The notes under the pieces: model-generated
Told to the model about the DNA's origin: nothing
The model's input: the letters and a program-made list of their open reading frames with translations, nothing else
The model's database searches: none
Source: Arthonia radiata
Taxonomy: Eukaryota; Ascomycota; Arthoniomycetes; Arthoniales; Arthoniaceae
DNA length: 64,000 bases
Assembly (NCBI GenBank): GCA_002989075.1
Contig: PSQN01000014.1
Coordinates: 310,001-374,000 of the forward strand
Direction: 5' to 3'
Position numbers and translations under genes: made by a program
In this document: piece by piece, positions 42,519 through 53,500 of the stretch
How the letters are laid out: every line of letters begins with the position of its first letter
Position numbering within the stretch: position 1 is the stretch's first letter

Positions 42519-43269
42519 AGCCTACGTCTCGCAACGCGAAAGCAAGTGGACGAGGTGTGAAGACAGTGCTATCTGTCAGAATGGTGCTGATCATTGAGGC
42601 GGCTGCGGCCGCCAATTGTCAGCTTGCAACCAGTGACACATTATCGGCGGGAAGAGTCTCGATGATCGGGCACCGAAAACTATCGCTGAGGTAAGCAAGA
42701 CAATACCGCTGCTGTGTCGCTTGGTGTCACCTTCTGTAAGCAGTATCGTGGCAGTGGAGTGCCTGTCATAAGCTGTCCGCTTGTATTGAGACCGTGGTCA
42801 TCGTAGCGGGCTACGTGTTATACATGCAAGACCTCTCAGTCTCGCGGGCGGCGAGGTCTATTGTCGTCGCAGGATTTCCCACGAACCTTGCAGGGTAGGG
42901 GTGCCAGGCGGATACGGTGCTACAGGCAATTGAGTATCGGTCTTATCCGTCTAATCTCAGCGTGTTCAGCCAATCTCAGCCTATCTTGATTGGAAGCCAT
43001 CTCTTTACACAAACTTCTTTAGGACAAGTGACTGCGTGTACCACAAGGAACGCTGTGTTCGAAATACTTGCTATTTGGGGAAACCGGACGACGATCGAGC
43101 AAGGCTACACAGCCCGTTTGCGGCTTAGCACGAGACACTGCTCCTTATCATCCTGCAGCTGACAGATTGTAGCAATGTCGTCGAAGAATGCCATTTCCAG
43201 GTATCGTGCCATACGACAGTACTGGGAACAGCAGAAGATGTGGATTAATTGGTCAACTCATTTCGCCCT
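42519..43269. other. Intergenic stretch
   Basis: About 750 bases with no supported gene. Confidence 0.4.
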
Positions 43270-43640
43270 CTACGACGGTTGCAACATTTTTAGGTAGCCC
43301 TTGATCTGTCTCTTACGTGAGCCATTGGGCAAAGCGGCTGCACGCAACCACCATACAGTAGTGCTCCAGAATCGCACCAATGGGCAGAAACCGAATGCGA
43401 TGCCAAAGTCGATGAGCATTTCGAGGATGTGTAGCATCTCCGATCCACCTGAACGGTCACCGTACTTTATGCCAACCACCAATCACGGTGAATTCGAGGA
43501 TCTTACCGCATGCTTTGGACGCATGCGGATGATCTATGTAGCCATCAGCCCCCATGGCGGTAACCATCACGAACCAGTAAGTACCTCGGATCGTGGCAAT
43601 GTAACTGGACGTGCGCCAGGTATGCGCACCTTGCGAGTTA
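43270..43640 (-). CDS. Possible multi-exon gene, unrecognised (3' part)
   Basis: Three candidate exons join in frame: about 43640-43585, 43533-43507 (27 nt) and 43464-43270. They read FDITRKVRIPGARPVTLPRS-E, IIRMRPKHA, then YGDRSGGSEMLHILEMLIDF, GIAFGFCPLVRFWSTTVWWL, LPNGSRKRQIKGYLKML. The last exon has hydrophobic helices and a basic end. The splice sites are acceptable, but the 27-nt exon is unusual and the 5' end is not resolved; it approaches the start of the rightward adenylation gene. No family recognised; chance cannot be excluded. Confidence 0.28.
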
Positions 43641-43753
43641 TATCGAACGAGATACACACGTAATGACCGCAGCAAGTAACTGCTAAAATGTGTCCAATAT
43701 CAACAAAGCTTCGGTCCAGCTTATCATGTTCCTCACCTTCCCTTCGTTCACTT

Positions 43754-45468
43754 ATGGAGCCTGATTATCGGCCCTCAACAGAAAGCTACGGCCAGCGACT
43801 CGTCCCGGTCGTGGTCGATGAGACTGCTGCTGGACATCCAGACAAGGCTTGCATCTCACTTGCAAGAAGTACCGACCCGCGCGATGGCTTCGATGATATC
43901 TCATTCTCGACGATGGCGCGTGCTATCAATCGCTGCGCATGGTGGATCGAAGAGAGGCTGAGGAAGACTTCGCGCTTCGAGACGATCACGAGCTATCTCA
44001 TGCCGCAAGATCCCCGTCATATCATTTTGATTGTAGCGGCTCAGAAAACAGGCTATAAGGTAAGTCGTGAGAGCACAGTCTTGGACAGAGTGTTGATGGT
44101 TGGTGACTCATGTGCCCGGATAGATGTTCTTTGCCTCCCCCGTAAACACCCTCGAGTCCCACTTAGCTCTGTTGGAGAGCTTGCACTGTCGGATCTGGCT
44201 TAGGCCTGAGTATCGCCCTGAGATCACGCACGAAATCTTGAGCAAACGAGCTATGGCAACGATAGATCTTCCACCGTTGCAGTATTGGTTTGGAGATGGC
44301 CATGTTGCTGCCTACCCGTTCAAAAAGACATTTGAAGAGGCTCGGATGGATCCTTCACTAGTGTTACACTCATCCGGCACCACCGGCACACCCAAAGTCA
44401 TCGTTCAAAAACACGGGACTGATGCAGCTGTCGACGCGTACCAGCTGTTTCCGTCCCTTGGTGGTCAGGAATGGGCAGGCAGCAGACTGAGAGGTAAACG
44501 CGTCTTTACAAGTATGCCGCTATTCCACGCGTGGCGCTCCGGTACTGTTCAACACCGCCATATTCTACGACTACGTCTGTCTACTGATGCCATCCGTACA
44601 AAAGATCAACGCGGACACCGCGACTTACATGCATGCATCAGGACAAGTGCAGGCTAGCTTGCTTTCGCCGGCCCTCATTATCGACACCGCTAAGAGCAAA
44701 GAGTATCTGAACGCGCTTCGAGGAATTGAGATGCTGTCCTACACCGGTGGCACGCTACTACAAGAAGTTGGTGATCTAATCAGCCAGAACACGAGCCTAG
44801 TCCAATTCTATGGCTCTACGGAAAGCAGCCATTACCCAGTCAGGCCGCAAAACAAGCCGTTGGACTGGGCCTACACTAGCATAAGTCCGTTCTATGGAGC
44901 AGAGTTCCGTCACTTTGTGGCTGATTTTTGGGAACTCGTGATCATGCGCGACCAGGAAAAAGAAATGTTTCAGAGTGTTTTCTGTACGCTACCAGAACTG
45001 ACGGACGAGTACCATGTGAAAGATTTGTTCCTGAAACATCCGACGAAAGAAGGATGGTGGCGCCACTGCGGCCGCATCGACGACGTCCTTGTATTCACGG
45101 ATGGTCGCAAGCTCAACCCTGTGGGTATGGAATACACTATCGAAGCGCATCCTCTCGTCAAAGCAGCACTTATATGTGGACATGGGCGTGAACGTCCTTG
45201 TCTTCTGCTCCAACCTGCGTCGGATGCGGATACCATGGAGCGTCAGCACTTGTTGGAGAAAATTTGGCCGACCGTCGAGAAGGCGATGGCGATCGCGCCG
45301 AGGTCTGGCTTCCTCACCCAGGACATGGTTGTCCTTACAGAGACGGGAAAGCCCATGCTCAACGCAGGCGCGAAGCTGACAATCCACCGCATGAAGACAA
45401 ATGCACTCTATGGTGAGGAGATGGACCAGCTCTATGCGGGCGCAGACGGCCATCACCCAGCAACTTGA
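43754..45468 (+). pseudogene. Stand-alone adenylation (AMP-binding) domain of NRPS-like type, frameshifted
   Basis: Exon 1 43754-44059 (MEPDYRPSTESYGQRLVPVV) and exon 2 from 44124, 64-bp phase-0 intron, joining AAQKTGYK to MFFASPVNTLES. Motifs: A3 core LHSSGTTGTPKVIVQK, MPLFHA, then a one-base shift near 44531, after which the other frame continues GAPVLFNTAIFYDYVCLLMP, LSYTGGTLL, FYGSTESSHYP and GRIDDVLVFTDGRKLNP to the stop at 45468. Without the shift it is an AMP-forming domain of about 540 aa like the first module of fungal adenylate-forming reductases. No carrier (GGxS) or reductase domain follows, so it is also truncated relative to that family. A sequencing indel is the main alternative to a true pseudogene. 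Confidence 0.7.
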
Positions 45469-46251
45469 ACGAGCTGTGTCCGTGTTAAACACCGACGTCG
45501 AAGTGAGAGTAGGCCGCTGACGCTTCGATTTGCATCAATGATGTCTTCCAGACTCGGCTCTCTGTTATACTGTGGACCTGCCTCTTTCAGCTGACTTGTA
45601 GCGGCTGGCGATTGAAACGATATTTACCAATCATGCTTGCGTGACTGTTTCTGTGTACAAAGACTACAGCGAAACCATCAACGGCGCCTTGCCCGCGCCA
45701 TCTTCCTCATCCGAGCCTCAACCGCTATCTCGCTCCTGACTTGCCCAGGGACAATGCAGTCCACTTGCAGCAAGACACGGGTTCATGACTCGAACGACGC
45801 AGTACGTACGTGGTGATCTACAGTACAAAGATACATCAACTACGTACGCCATTTTCTGTCCGGTACATGTATCGATGGACTCACGCGTTGCTGACGGATA
45901 CGCCATGCGGCACGACCTTGCTGATCCGTGCAAATCACCTTTGCGCACATGCGCCGACCATGCATCTCATTTGTTCTCTTGCCCCCCCTCGACCTGCATG
46001 CAATTCATTGCGTTCTCACCTGCGTCCACGAGTTCCCAGGTATCCTACCCGTCCCCACACCCAAAAAACGGGCCGCACAAGGCTCAGCGAGCTACCAGTC
46101 GGACGTAATGCCCAATCATACGATTGTGCCTGCCAGCATGTATTCCTTTTGATCATGAGACCACGCTGCTCCGGCGCTTCAGTCTACGTCCCTGTTGCAG
46201 TTTTTCTGGCTAGAGCTGTCCGATATCTGAATCTCAACGATAGCTCACGCA
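45469..46251. other. Intergenic stretch
   Basis: About 780 bases; promoter of the next rightward gene. No supported gene. Confidence 0.4.
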
Positions 46252-47538
46252 ATGAACGAGAGCCGACAAAGCGCCATTCTCGGCCCTGTCATCGCTCTGA
46301 CAGCCTTCTCGATCCCGCTCGTTCCCCTACGCTTCCTGGCAAGACGCTTGTCAGGCGTTGGATACTGGTGGGACGACTGGGCGGTCTTGCTGTCGTGGGT
46401 GCGCCGATTCACTGCTTCCCGCGACTACCTGCCTATCTTTTTTCGCTTGCATTGCTGCCACTGCGCCAGAATCCGAGCAGAGCCAACAGCGCCAGGGCTT
46501 CTGCATCACCACCAGCGCCTTCACCTTCGCCGGTGTTCAGGGGGGACTCGGCGAACACGAACACCAGCTCAACGCGCCGCTGTCGAGCGTGCTATATAAC
46601 CTGTGGGTCGCTCCTTTCGACACGTTGCACGCCGTTGCTCTGCCCTGCTCTCATCTCCCGATGACGAAGACTTCTAATGCTTCTCATTCAGTTACTTCAT
46701 CGAGATCTTCACGCACCTGTCCGTCTTCACACTCAAGATATCATTTCTCCTTCTCTACGCGCGGGTCTTTTCCACGTCCCGCTGCCGCATGATGTTCTGG
46801 GTCGTCGCCGCTTTGACGGTCGCCTGGTTCGTCGGCACCTTCCCCTTGTTGGTCGCGCAATGCCGGCCCATCCAAAGGGTATGGAACCGCGAGGTACCAG
46901 GGAATTGTATCAACATCAAGGCCTTTTTCTACGGGCAGAGCGTGCCAGACGCGCTTTTCGATGTTGTGATACTGGTGCTCCCGATGGCAATGGTGGGATC
47001 GCTGCAAATGCGGTGGGAAAGTAAGATGGCTGTGCTGGGGGTGTTCGGGCTGGGGGTGTTGTGAGTTCACCTTGATCCTCCGATGCGGGCGTTAACGTAC
47101 TGACGAGAGAGCAGTGACGTCGTTTGCAGCGTTGTGAGACTTGTTGTGTTTGTGAGGTTAGGCGTGGAAGATGTGACGTGTAAGCTGAGCCAGTAGGGTG
47201 GCGGCACCGATTGGAGAGTCGCTAACGGAACGACAGGGCCGTATTACCTTGCCATCATATGGTCTCTCGTCGAAATACACGTCGGGCTCATTTGCGCCTG
47301 TTTGATTACAATGAAGCCGCTGCTACGGGTCATAGCACCCAGACGGTTCGCCAGTCATCGGACACCGCATTTTGCGAAGCTGAGAGAAAGAAACGAGGAC
47401 ACGCAACAACTGGCGCAGGGTGTTGGATGCAGTCCAGAGAATAGCCAGCAAGCCGGCGTGACGGGATGGAACGCAGGCAAGGGAGGAAGCGAAGCAGGGA
47501 TGGAGGCTATTGAGCTGGGTCAGATAAGTCGGACTTGA
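46252..47538 (+). CDS. Fungal rhodopsin-type (PTH11-related) seven-helix membrane protein, second copy
   Basis: Five exons 46252-46398, 46496-46602, 46692-47060, 47115-47179 and 47237-47538, 329 aa. Exon 1 reads PVIALTAFSIPLVPLRFLAR then GYWWDDWAVLLSW. Exon 2 was placed to start at 46496 because LLSWGFCITTSAFTFAGVQG then aligns without gaps to LLAWAFVISTTSVFTSEISL of the gene at 23 kb. Later helices: LSVFTLKISFLLLYARVFS, FWVVAALTVAWFVGTFPLLV, LFDVVILVLPMAMVGSLQM, DVVCSVVRLVVF and YYLAIIWSLVEIHVGLICAC. Same family and intron pattern as the first copy but much diverged, so not a recent duplicate. Candidate plasma-membrane receptor. Confidence 0.83.
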
Positions 47539-48419
47539 AGGAGGAAGCAAGCTACGTGGCCGTTGCTTGTTCCAAGCATGTTGTCTTGTCAGCAAGACTT
47601 GGTGAAGTGTGTCAGATGCACACAATACTCTGACTATATAAACAGCTCGTGAGTACAAACCTGTGCTGGTAGTAAAGTGCAGTATGCTGAGCTTTATTCG
47701 ATATCCTCGCTGCACGCACGATCTTCGCTGTTACTCCTCCACCCATCACTGAGGGAAGCGGCTTGATCCTCCAGATTAGGACGATGCTTGCGAAAGTCTT
47801 ACCTCGTGGACGAGCGCGTCTACACAGCCAGGGGATCAATTACTCATTTTACTTGTGGAACAGTCTAACAAACCAAGTTGCCTTAGGCCGCTCGTGGGTG
47901 GATCGAACACCCGCCATGCCGCTGACACAGGCACAAGTAGGCAAGTCGACATGACAGAGTACTGTCTTTACCTAGAGCTGGAGCGGCACATGTGTAGGCG
48001 GGTGAACTCTGACAGGTATCTGTAGCGCCGTCGGAGCTGTGGGTGAAGACGACGTACCCCGTTGACAGCAGTTCGAGTGCTGGTGCGCGTCTATCATTCC
48101 TGTGCCAACGATACGCATGCCTGGCAAAACGCCGCAGGCAATTTCCCGCACCTCATCATCGCGAACAAGTGTATGTTGAACAAGCTTTGTCAAAGACACA
48201 CGTGACAGCAGAGGCAAGGAACGATGGCGGTGACGGCGAAGACCGGGGTTCGGCCTTTCGGCACAAAGACCCGCGCCTCAACCACGCGGAAGTTTTCGAC
48301 TAATCGGGCGCTAGCGAAAGATTGTTGGCCCCAGCACCAGATCTTGCTCCAAAAGCTATCACCGAATTACAACCTCGCCGCTCACCTCACCACCGCATGC
48401 TTCTATAACTCCTCTCAAA
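47539..48419. other. Intergenic stretch
   Basis: About 880 bases; promoter of the cytochrome b5 reductase gene at its right end. No supported gene. Confidence 0.4.
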
Positions 48420-49483
48420 ATGAGTGCCATAGCCAGTCAAGCGCTCACCGTGCTGCCCGCCGCAGCCCTCCTCGGCGCAATCTATATCCTCCAGCCTTCC
48501 TACCTTCCCGTCGCTATCGCCGGTGCTTCAGCATGGACCGGCTACCGCTTCTTCACAGGCAACAGCGGTTTCACCGGCTCCGGACCACAACAAGCAGCTC
48601 ATGAAGCCCTGGACGCGGCAAACAAGGCCAAGAAAGCTGTCAATAGAAACACCACTGGCGTCGCGAACCCTGATGTCTTTCAAGACTTTCCACTCACGGA
48701 GAAGAACCAAACGAGTCACAATACAGCCATGTACGTTTCTCCCCACTACCCGCTCACACACTCCACAGAGCATCCACTCACACTAAACCCCACAGCTACC
48801 GCTTCTCCCTCCCCCGCCCCACCGACGTCCTCGGCCTCCCCATCGGCCAGCACATCTCCCTCGCCGCGCAGATCCCGGGCGAAGAAAAAGAAGTCGTCCG
48901 CTCCTACACGCCCATCTCCTCCGACGACAGCGCCAAAGGCCACTTCGACCTCATGATCAAATCCTATCCCACCGGGCGCATCTCCAAGCACATGGCGTCC
49001 CTATCCCTCGGCGACACCATGCGCGTCAAGGGCCCCAAGGGCGCCATGGTGTACACGCCGAACATGTGCCGGCACATCGGGATGATCGCGGGCGGCACGG
49101 GGATCACGCCGATGTTGCAGATCGTCAAGGCTATCTCTAGGGGTAGGGCGCAGGGTGACGTGACGCAGGTGGATTTGATGTTCGCGAATGTGAATGAGCA
49201 GGATATCTTGTTGCGGGAGGATCTGGATGAGCTGGACAGGACGGATGATAAGGTAAGGGTGCACTATGTGCTTAATAACCCGCCGAGTGGGTGGACCGGG
49301 GGTACGGGCTTCGTGACGCCGGATATGATCAGTAAGAGCCTGCCCCCGCCGGCGGACGACATCAAGATTTTGATATGTGGGCCGCCGCCGATGGTCAGTG
49401 CGATGAAGAAAGCGACGACGGAGTTGGGGTATGAGAAGCCGAGGCCGGTCAGCAAGCTGCAGGATCAGGTGTTCTGCTTCTAG
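48420..49483 (+). CDS. CBR1: NADH-cytochrome b5 reductase
   Basis: Exon 1 48420-48730 and exon 2 48796-49483 (65-bp phase-2 intron), 332 aa. The N-terminus [20 protein letters not shown] is a membrane anchor. [21 protein letters not shown] leads to [20 protein letters not shown], the flavin-domain start. [10 protein letters not shown] (about 139) binds [17 protein letters not shown] (about 195) and CGPPPM (about 305) bind NADH, and the C-terminus is DQVFCF. All motifs are intact. It transfers electrons from NADH to cytochrome b5 for fatty-acid desaturation and sterol synthesis at the ER or mitochondrial outer membrane. The sequence around the flavin domain resembles Cbr1 more than Mcr1. Confidence 0.92.
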
Positions 49484-49563
49484 TGGAAGCGACGAGGGTG
49501 GAAATGTGAACTGCCGATATTTCGAGCCCTGGATAGCACAACGTCGGTGTTCGTAGACATTGT

Positions 49564-50149
49564 TCATCGATACCGCATCTTTTGCCCCCCACGCTTCTCC
49601 ATCTTCTCCGCCCGCTTACTCTGCCCCCCTTCCGCACCCTCACCCTCCCCACCACCACCACCAACCCCACTCATCCCTCCAAACCCCTTATACATCCCCC
49701 AAGCGCACCATCCCGAATACCCCGGTACAGCCCCCCAAGCAACCCACCCCCAATCCCCCACAACCGCAGCCAGCACAAGACACCCCCACGTCCAATACAA
49801 ACAATCCCACATCCACTCCGTCACGCCCTTCTGCTCTAGGTCGTCGCCTGCTCTTCGCACTTCACCGGTTTCGGTGTATGTAGGACGGGATTGGTATTCG
49901 AAGAGGGTTTCGATCGCCAGCGCTGGAGAGGAGAGGATGAGGTAGAGGAGGAGGGAGCGGGGGGTGAGAGTGGAGGTTAGGAGACGGATGAGGAGGGAGA
50001 GGATGTGTAGGAGGAGGGTGAGGGTGTGGGTTGTGTTTAGCCGGTGCCGGTTGGAGGAGGCGAGGGTTTTGAGCGCTTTCTACGCGGGGGTGGTTAGTTA
50101 TGGGTTAAAGGAGGGTGAGAAGGGGGAGGGGGAGGTGTACTTGTGCCAT
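49564..50149 (-). CDS. TMEM208/SND2 family ER-targeting protein
   Basis: Exon 1 50149-50141 is only nine bases (Met-Ala-Gln). After a 61-bp phase-0 intron, exon 2 50079-49564 continues KALKTLASSNRHRLNTTHTL, so the mature start MAQKALKTLA matches the family. Then come hydrophobic helices (LLLHILSLLIRLL, SLLLYLILSSPALAIE), RPTYTETGEVRRAGDDL, GVTEWMWDCLYWTWGCLVLA and VPGYSGWCAWGMYKG, and a basic tail ending KMRYR; 174 aa. Homologues (yeast Snd2) act in SRP-independent targeting of membrane proteins to the ER. It is convergent with the b5 reductase gene, 80 bp away. Confidence 0.85.
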
Positions 50150-50513
50150 GCTTGGTGTGAGGTAAATGGTGTAGGGACTCGCAAGCTGCGATAAGGTTTC
50201 ACGACAGAGACGCAGCGTGTGAGCTGGTTCTCGTATAGCTTTCAACGAATATAGAAAATACGTGACGTCGGTCCGAGATGATTCACGCTAAGAGCGGGAG
50301 CGCCCGCGATGGGGCTGGAAAGGCCGTTGTTATTTACTCATTTTTAGCATCGCGCTTGACAGGGGAAACGGGCGGGGTTGAACTGCACCTGCAAGTGATG
50401 CCTGGCACGCGGTGGCAAGTATCTGTCTATGTGCATGCGTTCTGGAAGTCTAGGCGACATTCGTAGGGAACGTGGGCTCTGCAAGAAGATCGTAGTTCAT
50501 TACACTCATCTAT
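50150..50513. other. Short intergenic stretch
   Basis: Promoter of the SND2 gene and 3' flank of the BEACH gene; no supported gene. Confidence 0.4.
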
Positions 50514-53500
50514 CTATCGTACCGCATTCCATTCATAAACGTATCCAGCGCTGTCGCCGGCCCACACTTTTTGGTCTTGCGCCAGTAATGCCGTGATGCT
50601 AGGTGGAGATGCCGCTTTAATATAGCGATCTGTGGGCAGTCTGTTCAAGAGCTCAAGCGTCCAAACGCCGTCCTGTGAGGTCGTCAAGTTCCAAACCTTG
50701 ACGATGCCCTGCGTGTGCCCACTGAGAAGGATCTCAGAATCATACCAAGCGTTCGTTGACTGCTGGTAGTATGCGCAGGTCGTCAGTGTCTCGCCGGCGT
50801 CGCAAACGCTTTGGTCGAGCAGAAGCCGGCCGTTGATTGTATATAGTTGCAAAGATCCTCGGCAACAGACGAGTATTCTACCGCTGCTGTCGCTGATCCT
50901 GACACTTCTAATGCTGCCATCCACGTTTATTTGGCGAATATACTCAAGGCGATTCAAGTCCCATACGATGATTTTGCCGTCGATGGAAGCCGTCAGCAGA
51001 ACACTGAATGCTCTTGAGACTGCCATAGCCAGAATTCTGGCGCGGTGACCAAATAGCGTAGACCTCAGTTGCAGTTCAACCGAGTCACCATTGCTGTTGA
51101 CATGCCATGCTGTTACTGTACCGTCGTCGCTCCCCGTGAAGAGTGTGGCCGAGTCAGCGAATACAGCTGTGGTAATAGCACCATCATGCAGCTGCTCATG
51201 CAAGCCGAGCCTCTTGCGACGGTCGCTACTGTAGAAACGAAGACTTTGATCGGCGGACGTCCAATCAACGATGACATCGAAGAACGGTGGACCGAGACAA
51301 GTGCTCGTAGCCGCGGCCACGAGCGATCGCGAGTAATGAAGAGATGCTACACCACCTTGCATCTGCTGTATCGGTGATCGTAGCTTCGCCAGTGATCGCA
51401 TGCTTTCCCGAAGCTTAGTACTCCTTGTCGCCACGTGCTCGCGGCGGTCGTGAGGCCGCAAGAATATCTGTCTTGGAGTCTGTCCGAAGTTGTGTATGAT
51501 GCCAATGGTCGCCGCGCGCTCATGTTGGTCATCAATGACATCAAGATCTTTTGCGCCAGGATAAGACAGATAGTGGAAGACATTAGTCGACTCTCGAGCA
51601 GCTTCCCCACGCTGCTTGAAGCCAAAGATTAGGTCTATCCAAGCGTGGAGGTTTTGGCTTACATATGGACTCTCTAAAGCTTCGCGATGCTTGGCAATGA
51701 AGATCTCAGGGCTGCCCTTCGCCCATGGCGGCAGCTTCACATCGTCGACATTCTCATTGTCACCCTGTCGTAAGCCAAAGTTGTACTTGTTGACATTGAC
51801 AAGGAAATCAGAGAGGCAATAGAACTCCGGTATGAGTTCGCGTACATCTGACAGACCTTCAAGGCCTGCTGAGCGCCATGCTTGCTCTACGGAATGGAAA
51901 AGTCGGTTCGCATGGTCGAAGCTGCCGCCTTGCAACAAAACATGTGATTGCGCGAACGGCTGCAATCTAATCAGGAAGCTGGTAACTGTCATTGCTGAAG
52001 AGTAGTGCGTGCCGTAGTGGAACGGTGGCGTCTGTTCGTCCATCTCGGCCAGACTATTGTACCGCTCCTTGAAAGACTCGGCGCGCTCAATTGTCTGGCA
52101 TCCCATGGGCTTGGAGAGATCGCGGAATGAACGCGGGTTCGACAGATCAAGCTCCTTGCTTGTGTAGTCTGCAAGAACCCACGGAAAGACAGGGTATTGG
52201 GTCAGATCATTGAACGTGCGACCTGCCTGGGAATTGATCCACATCAAGTAGTGAAAGTTCGAGACTTCGCCTTTGATCCACTTCTTGGTCATAGGGTTGG
52301 CGACCATAGGACTTAGCAACTGCGACAGCTTGGAGGTGCCTTCTCCGGGATTTCTGAGTAGGTCCTTCCGCCATGCCGCTTCATTCTCCACCTGAATTGC
52401 TTCACGCGTTTTGCTAGTGCTCTTGAGCAGATCAGCGTACAGGCTGTTGCGCTGCTCTTCGTCTGTGGTAGTTAGGAGATAGCTTCTACCATCGGTGAAG
52501 AATACTTCGACAGCCACTGGTCGCGTCAAGAAGTTGCGCTTGGAAAAGCTGAGGATCTCTAGCCAAGGCCAATGCCGTGTAGGCTCGTACTTCCTCTTGA
52601 CCGAGCGTAACTCCTCCACTTCGTGGCCTGATAAGATGCGTGTGTATTGATCTCGCTCGTCGGCTCGTGCTTGGTCCACGTTGACAACCTCGCCGTCTGA
52701 CTGCTGAAACAGGCCATCCACGAGATACAAAGATGTCCTACCTATGATCAGCAAGCCCTCGTGGGCTTCCAACCCAACGATGCGAGAGACGTTGAACGCA
52801 TTGAGCACGTGTTCGCCCCTCTGTAAACTGCGCATGACCTTCCTATTCTTGTCTTCTTCTTCTTCATCAACAGGTTGGTCGTTGATTATCTCGAAATTCT
52901 CACCTGCCACTTGAGGGCTAGGCAGTGTGAAGTCTCGCTTAAGGTTGGTGTCTACCTCGAGCACCCCGTTACGCCGTGGCCGAGATTGCTGCGGTGTTCC
53001 ATTACTCTGCGTACGAGAGCCAACTAAGCTTTGTGTCTTGCGTCGCGCTGTCTTGGTCGACTTTGGCTCGTAACCGATCTCGTTGACGTCCTGTGAGGGC
53101 GCAAGGCGCAATCGCATTCTGTCACGACCCTCGCACTCATCAAGCTGCCACTTTGGTTGATCTCCAGGGGTGTCGGTCAATCCAAGGCGTCCCAAGGGCT
53201 CAAGAAGCTTATCCGTGTCATATCTGAGATACTCAAAGGTTTCATTCTGATCTTGCTGGGACCTGGCGTATTTATGAGCTTCAGATCGCACGATATTATC
53301 AGTCCAATTACGTGCGGATAACTGATGCTCCGTCCACGAATGCGAAGCTGCTAGATCTTCCAAATGCAGCTCCTCCAGACGTTCTTCGCGTTTTGCAGAT
53401 CTTGCATCTACAGACGCAGCAGCTTTCTTCTCCGCAAGAGCTATGAAAGGCATGAGAATCGAATCTTTTGCATATCGAGACAAGTCTCCCACTTCCTTTC

